Source: FEN-987 sp049521055 (GTDB lineage: Archaea > Thermoproteota > Bathyarchaeia > 40CM-2-53-6). From it: a DNA stretch of 7,759 nt. Position numbers and translations under genes: made by a program. The stretch covers positions 1 to 7,759 of the forward strand of contig JBEKPE010000105.1 in NCBI GenBank assembly GCA_049521055.1. Reading direction: 5' to 3'. The notes below the pieces were generated by a model. It made no database searches and had not been told where the DNA came from. It saw only the letters and a program-made list of their open reading frames with translations. Shown piece by piece: positions 1 through 4,735 of this stretch; positions within the stretch are counted from its first letter, which is position 1, and each line of letters opens with the position of its first letter.

Positions 1-67
1 CCGCGAGTACGGCATCGAAGGCATGGGCCAATACCAAGAAACAAAAACCATCGTCTATGGCAGCTAG
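1..67 (+). CDS. Aldehyde dehydrogenase family protein, C-terminal end (partial)
   Basis: Only the last 21 full codons are inside the window, read from base 2 and ending in TAG at 65-67. The peptide begins REYGIEGMG and ends QETKTIVYGS. This matches the C-terminal tail of NAD(P)-dependent aldehyde dehydrogenases, where a G(R/K)E-G-x-E-G block is followed by a short helix and an ETK(T/S)(V/I) strand that takes part in oligomerisation. The catalytic Cys and Glu lie upstream of the window and cannot be checked. Family members oxidise aldehydes to carboxylic acids. Next to a molybdenum hydroxylase and an importer it may belong to the same catabolic route, but the substrate is unknown. The assignment rests on a short tail, so the family is likely but the subfamily is open. 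Confidence 0.72.
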   Translation, partial: REYGIEGMGQYQETKTIVYGS

Positions 68-212
68 ACTCTCATTCTCTTCAACTTGAAGCAAGTCAAA
101 TTGAGGGAGCCTGATCAATTTCCTTCGTTCTACTGATATGCTTGACACATCCATGGACCCATGAAAGCGTAGATTTTGGCGAATTCCAGAAGGCTGGAGA
201 GTGAGAGTTTTT
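68..212 (+). repeat. Long-range inverted repeat after the aldehyde dehydrogenase stop, possible terminator
   Basis: Directly after the TAG stop, ACTCTCATTCTC (68-79) can pair with GAGAGTGAGAGT (197-208) over 12 bp with one G-U wobble. The right arm runs into five T residues (208-212). The 117-nt loop also holds a perfect odd palindrome, CTTCAA-C-TTGAAG, at 79-91. A stem followed by a T tract could end the plus-strand transcript. However, the loop is long, the arms are of low complexity, and the right arm overlaps the coding-like minus-strand fragment, so chance is a real possibility. Confidence 0.25.
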
Positions 213-300
213 CGTCGATTCCGGGAACGTTGCCCTGAGCATCGTCGCCTGAGCCGAAAACGCACAGTGTCGGAAACTTTGCGTTCCTATGTTGAGAAGG
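130..300 (-). pseudogene. Possible M20-type peptidase/deacylase C-terminal remnant
   Basis: Reading the minus strand in the frame that opens after a TAA at 303-301 and ends with TAG at 132-130 gives 56 codons with protein-like composition. Visible pieces are FPTLCVFGSGDD, then GNVPGIDEKLSL, then LLEFAKIYAFM. The order PTL-x(2)-G-x-G-D, then a short gap, then x-DE-x-L/V, then an amphipathic helix ending in a Tyr-Ala pair resembles the C-terminus of M20 metallopeptidases (ArgE/DapE/carboxypeptidase G2 type). There the corresponding motif is usually AH-x-P-(D/N)E. The His expected just before that DE is not seen here. There is no usable start codon upstream, and the frame is blocked by a stop inside the end of the permease gene. 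This suggests a truncated gene left by a rearrangement. Homology is judged by eye and could be wrong. Confidence 0.38.
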
Positions 301-1081
301 TTAATTCCACGGGCTGAGCCCAAGGCGCGACAAGCTTCTCGACCGCGGCTGTCACCCCAAATAACACTACTCCAACTAGCGTTATCATCAATATTCCGGC
401 GAAAAGGGGAGCCGTGTCGAAATTCGAGGAGTATACCAGCATCAAATATCCCACGCCGTGGCTAGCGCCGCCAATCCACTCGCCTACGATAGCGCCAATA
501 ATCGCGAAAGTCATCGCCACTTTCAGCGAGGCGAAAAGATAGGGGATACAGTTAGGCAACTGAACTTTCGAGAATACTTGTCGTCGTGAAGCAGACAAGG
601 AGGTCATCAAGTCTGCAATGGGTTGGTCGATTGAGACTAAGCCTTTGATAGAGTTCACGAGAACCGGAAAGAAGCAGATTAGGGCCGTGATCATGGTGAT
701 TGGAACCTCACCGTATCCGAACCAGACCAAGAAGACTGGGGCAAGTGCAATTTTTGGAACGACCTGAACCGCGACAATGACTGGGTAGAGAATCTTAGGG
801 AGTAAGGGAGAGCTTGCGATGGCCATAGCGAGCCCAAACGCCACAATCGTGCCGATCGCGAATCCGACCAAGATCTCTTCAAGTGTGTAAAGCAGTTCGG
901 CCGAGAGAGCGGGCCACTTGGTTACGAAAGCGGTTATTGTTTCTATTGGGGATGGGAGGATGTATTGAGGGATTTTGAAGAGAATAGTAGAGGCCTCCCA
1001 TAGAATCAGCACGATGAATATGAAACCGACGCTAAGAGAGTACGTCCTTATTTCGCGTATTAAATTTGACATCTTAGCCAT
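287..1081 (-). CDS. ABC transporter permease, NitT/TauT (SsuC/TauC) family
   Basis: This 264-residue integral membrane protein forms the translocation pore of an ABC importer in the cytoplasmic membrane. Hydrophobic segments lie near residues 17-36, 67-90, 100-123, 126-148, 182-205 and 225-248, as expected for the six-helix SsuC/TauC/NrtB fold. The cytoplasmic EAA loop that docks with the ATPase is recognisable at about residues 158-178 (SLSASRRQVFSKVQLP), with the usual Ala-Ser-(R)-Q-x-F and terminal Leu-Pro. Length is normal for the family. The ATG at 1081 lies one base after the ATPase stop (TGA-A-ATG), so the two genes are almost certainly translated from one mRNA. A second in-frame ATG three codons on is an alternative start. 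The family moves taurine, sulfonates, nitrate, aromatic sulfonates or thiamin pyrimidine precursors, and the permease sequence does not decide which. Confidence 0.93.
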   Translation of the reverse strand: MAKMSNLIREIRTYSLSVGFIFIVLILWEASTILFKIPQYILPSPIETITAFVTKWPALSAELLYTLEEILVGFAIGTIVAFGLAMAIASSPLLPKILYPVIVAVQVVPKIALAPVFLVWFGYGEVPITMITALICFFPVLVNSIKGLVSIDQPIADLMTSLSASRRQVFSKVQLPNCIPYLFASLKVAMTFAIIGAIVGEWIGGASHGVGYLMLVYSSNFDTAPLFAGILMITLVGVVLFGVTAAVEKLVAPWAQPVELTFST

Positions 1082-1082
1082 T

Positions 1083-1847
1083 TCATCCCAATCCGAAGTG
1101 TTTCCTTATGGCTTGAACGTAAAGTGAGAATCTAGCGTCGTTTTGGCTTTCGGCGGACCGCGGTCGCGGCATTTCGATGGTTCGTATGTCAACGATCTTC
1201 CCGGGCCGTTCGGACATAACTGCGACTCTGTCTGACAAGAGCACAGCTTCCGGAATATCATGAGTTACGAAAATAACCGTTGTCCTGAATTGGCTCCAGA
1301 TCCGAAGAAGTTCGTAGCCCATCTTGGCGCGTGTCATGGCGTCCAATGCGCCGAACGGCTCATCCATCAATAGGACTTTCGCCGAGAACGAAAGCGCTCT
1401 AGCTATAGAGACGCGCTGTTGCATTCCACCTGATAAGACGGAAGGGTAGCTGGTAAGGAATTTCGAAAGCCCCATAAAGTCGAGCAGTTCGAACACTCTT
1501 TTCCGGTTAGATTCAGTATCCTCACCGATAATTTCCAAGGGTAGAAGGACGTTGTCCCTCAGGTTCCTCCAAGGCAGGAGCGCGGGAGTTTGAAAGACGA
1601 ATGCGAATTCGCGATTCTTTCGGGCTTCTTGCACTGACCTTCCGTTTAGTGTAATGCTTCCCGTAGTTGGTTTCTGCAATCCCCCGGCCAATTTGAGAAT
1701 AGTAGTTTTTCCACAGCCGCTTGGGCCCACAATCGAGAAAAACTCGCCTGGCTCTACAACGAGCTCGACATTCTTCAACGCCTCAACTTGCATCTTTTCC
1801 TTCGCATACGTCATGTTGACTCCTGAAAACTCGATTGCATGCACCAA
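1083..1847 (-). CDS. ABC transporter ATP-binding protein, NitT/TauT (SsuB/TauB) family
   Basis: This is the cytoplasmic nucleotide-binding subunit that powers the adjacent permease. All core elements of an ABC ATPase are present: Walker A GPSGCGKTT at residues 41-49, Q-loop Gln86 in VFQTPALLPW, signature LSGGMQQR at 138-145, Walker B VLLMDEP at 158-164 followed by D-loop GALD, and switch His196. The Q-loop followed by a LLPW-type stretch is typical of the SsuB/TauB/NrtD branch. Length (254) is normal. The start is a TTG at 1847. An in-frame stop lies a short way upstream with no ATG between, and starting at the internal ATG (Met12, preceded by GGAG) would delete the first conserved beta strand IEFSGV. 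GTG at 1844 is an equally good alternative start. The gene follows the binding-protein gene by 102 bp and precedes the permease by 1 bp. Confidence 0.94.
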   Translation of the reverse strand: MVHAIEFSGVNMTYAKEKMQVEALKNVELVVEPGEFFSIVGPSGCGKTTILKLAGGLQKPTTGSITLNGRSVQEARKNREFAFVFQTPALLPWRNLRDNVLLPLEIIGEDTESNRKRVFELLDFMGLSKFLTSYPSVLSGGMQQRVSIARALSFSAKVLLMDEPFGALDAMTRAKMGYELLRIWSQFRTTVIFVTHDIPEAVLLSDRVAVMSERPGKIVDIRTIEMPRPRSAESQNDARFSLYVQAIRKHFGLG

Positions 1848-1949
1848 GTAGATTCTACCGTGTAGAAAACATGGAGGAAGATATGGCTATAGTAAGTAAA
1901 GAAGAATGACGAGGTATGTACGAAGGAACTTGAAATACCAAGGCTTCCA

Positions 1950-3140
1950 TTAAGACCCGATTTTGCCTGCTGCCGAGACGGTGATGTTGAACCCGATTCC
2001 CGGAACGTTGGCACCTGTTATCGTACCCGGATTGGTCGGAAAGGCAGCGCTGCTCGGAAGAAAGGCGTTTGTGAAGACTTTGTTGTAATCGATCGTGCTG
2101 TTGCCCATAATTGATGTAAGGTACTGGCCCATTGCTTGCCACTTCGTAGACGTTTGCCACCATAACCCGTTGGTGTCAGTGTCGGGACTAATCCACAACT
2201 TGTACGCGAAAGCCGATGCTAACTGGTCTCTTAGGAGTGTGACGTTTGTAGATGCGACGTGGTTATGCTCACTATTGATTGCGTCGATTGGGTTTTGAAT
2301 AGTGTACATTTCGCCTTGCATTGCGGCCGCAAGGAACGCTTTGACAGTGTCAGGGTGATTCTGAATCATTGCGCTGTTTGTCAGAATTCCAAAGCCGTAC
2401 TCATTAACTCCATACTGATTGAAAGGAAGCATCGAGACAGCGTACCCTCTGTCGACCATGTTTACTGCTTCATAATCCACGAATTCAGTGATGAAGTCTA
2501 CTGAGCCCGACATAACATAGGCTTCTTCAGGGTATCCGATTGAAGTATTCCCCTTGATTGAGGACCCTGCGATGTGATTAGCTGTGAGAAAGGCTTGAAA
2601 GGCTGTTGAACCAGCACCGCCCGGATGATATCCCCAAGTCAGGCCTGAAAGGTCAGAAGGAGAAGTCAGACTGTGCTTCGATTGCAGCGCGATTGCCGCA
2701 AGGCCTGTGTTCTGATCGACCGCCGCAATTGATACGACGTCCACTCCTTTTGATATCGCCACTAAAGCGGTTGGCAGATCTGCTTCAGCGAAGTCGAATG
2801 TGCCTGCGGCGACGGCGCGGATTGCGACTCCAGACCCTGTTCCTTCACTGATTGAAACATCAAGTCCTTGTGCTTTGAAGTAACCTTGGTCCAGAGCGGC
2901 ATAGAAGGGTGCATTATATCCTGCTGCAAGCCAAGGAAGTGTTAGAGTAACGCTGGACTTACTTAGCGGTGCCATGCTGGTACTTTCACTCATAGCGCTT
3001 GTCATGCTAGTTACCGCGCTAGAGGGCGTTGATGAATAGAAGTAAGCTCCTGCGCCAGCCGCGATTATAATGATCGCGACGACAAATACTATTGTTGTTG
3101 TTCGCGAAATTGCTGTCATGTTCGAAGATAGATGTGACAT
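1950..3140 (-). CDS. ABC transporter substrate-binding protein, NMT1/THI5 / SsuA-TauA-like
   Basis: This 396-residue extracytoplasmic receptor should deliver substrate to the permease and ATPase encoded just downstream. Residues about 16-35 form a single hydrophobic helix (IVFVVAIIIIAAGAGAYF). A Ser/Thr-rich linker follows to about residue 62, and then the binding domain opens with TLPWLAAGYNAPFYAALDQG. That opening, with a Gly-Tyr-Phe-x-x-x-Gly-Leu-x-Val element straight after, is the hallmark of the NMT1/THI5-like and SsuA/TauA periplasmic-binding family (type 2 fold). There is no lipobox Cys, so it is likely held by an uncleaved membrane anchor with a flexible stalk, as is common in archaea. 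The ATG at 3140 suits a leaderless transcript from the TATA element. Met8 is a possible alternative. The family binds sulfonates, taurine, nitrate, pyrimidine precursors or aromatic acids, and the ligand here cannot be told. Confidence 0.9.
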   Translation of the reverse strand: MSHLSSNMTAISRTTTIVFVVAIIIIAAGAGAYFYSSTPSSAVTSMTSAMSESTSMAPLSKSSVTLTLPWLAAGYNAPFYAALDQGYFKAQGLDVSISEGTGSGVAIRAVAAGTFDFAEADLPTALVAISKGVDVVSIAAVDQNTGLAAIALQSKHSLTSPSDLSGLTWGYHPGGAGSTAFQAFLTANHIAGSSIKGNTSIGYPEEAYVMSGSVDFITEFVDYEAVNMVDRGYAVSMLPFNQYGVNEYGFGILTNSAMIQNHPDTVKAFLAAAMQGEMYTIQNPIDAINSEHNHVASTNVTLLRDQLASAFAYKLWISPDTDTNGLWWQTSTKWQAMGQYLTSIMGNSTIDYNKVFTNAFLPSSAAFPTNPGTITGANVPGIGFNITVSAAGKIGS

Positions 3141-3162
3141 GAAAGGGTATTTGCGGTTCGAG

Positions 3163-3172
3163 TTTATATAAA
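3163..3172 (-). promoter_or_regulatory. Archaeal TATA box for the ABC importer operon
   Basis: TTTATATAAA is a perfect palindrome centred 27-28 bp upstream of the ATG at 3140. It is preceded on the minus strand by the purine-rich stretch CCGAAGG, a plausible though imperfect BRE. The distance matches the usual archaeal TATA-to-transcription-start spacing, so the transcript probably begins at or within a base or two of the start codon (leaderless). This supports both the archaeal origin and the chosen start. Because the box itself is symmetric, direction is inferred from the adjacent gene. Confidence 0.72.
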
Positions 3173-3193
3173 AGCCTTCGGATTTGATGCTTT

Positions 3194-3257
3194 TTCGACT
3201 TGACGACGTGAAGAAGAACTAGGCCGCTCTAATTCTAAACCTGAAAATTAAGTCGAA
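3194..3257. repeat. Inverted repeat in the divergent intergenic region, possible operator
   Basis: TTCGACTT at 3194-3201 is matched by its exact reverse complement AAGTCGAA at 3250-3257, with centres 56 bp apart. The pair sits between the importer promoter and the putative hydroxylase promoter, where a regulator controlling both would bind. A direct repeat GAAGAAGA (3210-3217 and 3276-3283) lies in and just beyond the same stretch. An 8-bp pair is not rare by chance in 237 bp, so this is only a candidate site. Nothing else recognisable, such as an RNA gene or small gene, was seen between 3141 and 3377. Confidence 0.25.
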
Positions 3258-3314
3258 GAATTTTGTGAGCGCTCTGAAGAAGACTATCAAAGTTGAGTGA
3301 TCTTCAAGAACTTC

Positions 3315-3323
3315 TTTAATAAT
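3315..3323 (+). promoter_or_regulatory. Candidate TATA box for the FAD/[2Fe-2S] subunit operon
   Basis: TTTAATAAT lies about 59 bp before the ATG at 3378. Archaeal spacing would put the transcription start near 3345, leaving a leader of about 30 nt that carries a weak purine-rich ribosome-binding stretch (AAAGGGATGA, 3364-3373). It is the most TATA-like element upstream on this strand. An AAAATTAAG at 3244-3252 is a weaker alternative. Confidence 0.35.
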
Positions 3324-3377
3324 CTGTGAAAATATGGCCACCAAACTGAGAGTATCGCGTCCCAAAGGGATGAACGA

Positions 3378-4259
3378 ATGGTCTTCAAACCTACCGACTG
3401 CTTTGAACCCACCACTCTTGATGAAGTGTGCGAGCTTCTCTTTCAGTACGGTAAGCATGCGAGGATCATCGCAGGCGGGACGGCGATCTACGAACTGGCA
3501 AAGAGAGGGTTGGCCGATGAGGTTAAACAACTCATCAGCCTTCGAAGTGTCCCTTTAAGGTATGTACGAAGGGATGAACAGGGCCTGCACGTTGGGGCTA
3601 CGACAACTTTAGCTGAATTCATGGTGGCTCCAGCAGTAGTAGGTGATGCTTCTTTGCGGGTCTTGTCCGAGGCTCTTCATGAAATTAGGCCGATGCAGGT
3701 TCAAGCGGTTGCAACTGTAGGAGGGGAAATCTGCACATCCCTCCCGTTATTGGATTTGCCCCCAGCTCTCCTTGCCGTTGACGCGGCTGTTGTCATTCAA
3801 GGAAAGAAAGGGCGAAGAACCATTCCCCTCGGTGATTTCTTGGTGGATTTCTTCCTCAACGCGCTTGCGAAAGGGGAGTTTATGGTTGAGGCGTTTATCC
3901 CGAAGCAGCCCGAACGTTCCAGCTCAGCTTTCCTGAAGTTCGGGCGGACAGCTTACGACTTCAACTTGGTCAACGCTGCATGTCGTCTTACGTTCGCGTC
4001 GAATGGAACCTGTTCGGATGCCCGAATCTTCCTTGGAGGTGTAGGCAGACTTCCCTTGCGCGCGGTGGCGTGCGAAGAAGGGCTGAAGGGAGCAAAAGTT
4101 GATGAAAAGTCAATTTCCAAAGCCGTTAGTTCTTTAGAGATGTTCAAAGCCATACCGCAAATTCATGGAGACGCCGAGTACAAACGAGACGCAGCCCTTG
4201 TTCTAGTCAGAAAATGCGTCAAGCGGACAATGGAACGCCCGACGGTAGTGGCAAATTAA
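3378..4259 (+). CDS. Molybdenum hydroxylase FAD-binding (medium) subunit, CoxM/CutB-like
   Basis: This subunit carries FAD and passes electrons from the [2Fe-2S] clusters to the final acceptor in xanthine oxidase-family enzymes. Two FAD-contacting glycine motifs are visible: IIAGGTAIYE at residues 30-39 and ATVGGEIC at 112-119, the latter followed by LPLLDLPPALLA, as in CoxM/CutB/HcrB proteins. The second half is the CO dehydrogenase flavoprotein C-terminal domain (KFGRTAYDFNLVNAA, then ARIFLGGVGRLPLRA, then KRDAALVLVRK near the end). The 293-residue length is typical. There is no inserted [4Fe-4S] domain of the 4-hydroxybenzoyl-CoA reductase beta type. Opening residues FKPTDCFEPTTLDEVCELL fit the normal N-terminus, so the ATG at 3378 is well supported. 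Its TAA overlaps the next gene's ATG by one base, showing co-translation with the [2Fe-2S] subunit. Confidence 0.93.
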   Translation: MVFKPTDCFEPTTLDEVCELLFQYGKHARIIAGGTAIYELAKRGLADEVKQLISLRSVPLRYVRRDEQGLHVGATTTLAEFMVAPAVVGDASLRVLSEALHEIRPMQVQAVATVGGEICTSLPLLDLPPALLAVDAAVVIQGKKGRRTIPLGDFLVDFFLNALAKGEFMVEAFIPKQPERSSSAFLKFGRTAYDFNLVNAACRLTFASNGTCSDARIFLGGVGRLPLRAVACEEGLKGAKVDEKSISKAVSSLEMFKAIPQIHGDAEYKRDAALVLVRKCVKRTMERPTVVAN

Positions 4260-4726
4260 TGAAGGAAGTGGTTTCGTTGCGAGTAAATGGTAGGGTTCAT
4301 GAGCTGAAGGTGGGGCCTTATGCCTTGTTGTCTGACATGATTCGGGAAGATCTTGGGTTGAAGGGGACGAAGCGAGGATGTGATTTTGGTGGCTGTGGCG
4401 CCTGCACGGTTATGATGGACGGTCAGGCGATCTATTCGTGCATGATGCCTGCGCGTCACGCGGAAGGGCGTGAGATTACGACGATTGAGGGTCTGGCTGA
4501 GGGTGGAAAACTTTCTGCTGTCCAGCAGTCGTTTGTGAAGAATATGGGTTTCCAGTGCGGGTACTGCACGCCCGGTGTAATCATGTCCGCTACGGCTCTA
4601 ATCAAACGGAATCCGCATCCATCGGAAGACGATATCCGTGAAGCATTAGCTGGAAACCTATGCAGATGCACAGGGTACACCAGTATTTTCAAATCCATCG
4701 TGGAAGCCGCTGAAACGCAAACCTAG
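4259..4726 (+). CDS. Molybdenum hydroxylase [2Fe-2S] (small) subunit, CoxS/CutC-like
   Basis: This 155-residue subunit holds two [2Fe-2S] clusters that link the molybdenum site with FAD. The N-terminal plant-ferredoxin-like domain has Cys41, Cys46, Cys49 and Cys61 (GCDFGGCGACT then YSC). The C-terminal helical domain has the family-specific CGYC (Cys100, Cys103) and CRC (Cys135, Cys137) motifs in FQCGYCTPG and GNLCRCTGY, so both clusters should be intact. The start at 4259 is preferred over an in-frame ATG at 4214. The family normally begins a few residues before the first beta strand (here VSLRVNGRVHEL), and ATG 4259 overlaps the upstream stop as TAATG, a standard translational coupling. The 4214 start would add 15 unconserved residues inside the FAD gene. 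The catalytic subunit that would normally follow on the same strand lies convergent instead, 9 bp away. Confidence 0.95.
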   Translation: MKEVVSLRVNGRVHELKVGPYALLSDMIREDLGLKGTKRGCDFGGCGACTVMMDGQAIYSCMMPARHAEGREITTIEGLAEGGKLSAVQQSFVKNMGFQCGYCTPGVIMSATALIKRNPHPSEDDIREALAGNLCRCTGYTSIFKSIVEAAETQT

Positions 4727-4735
4727 AGGAAACGC

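Noticed and set aside
96..323. 75-residue minus-strand reading frame with an ATG overlapping the permease end
   Set aside because: The composition is not protein-like for any family I recognise, and it runs through the permease 3' end. A different frame of the same stretch (130-300) looks far more like real protein sequence.
1848..1949. Separate promoter or terminator for the ATPase gene
   Set aside because: The minus strand has a T-rich stretch (CATTCTTCTTTACTTA, 1893-1908) that could act either as a weak TATA-like element or a U-rich stop, but neither is clear enough to annotate.
3219..3530. 103-residue minus-strand frame covering the divergent intergenic region and the FAD-subunit start
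   Set aside because: It is antisense to the clearly real FAD-subunit N-terminus and its sequence shows no recognisable motif.
4214..4258. Upstream ATG giving a 15-residue longer [2Fe-2S] subunit
   Set aside because: The extra residues lie inside the FAD gene and are not typical of the family. ATG 4259 overlaps the upstream stop as TAATG and gives the normal N-terminus.
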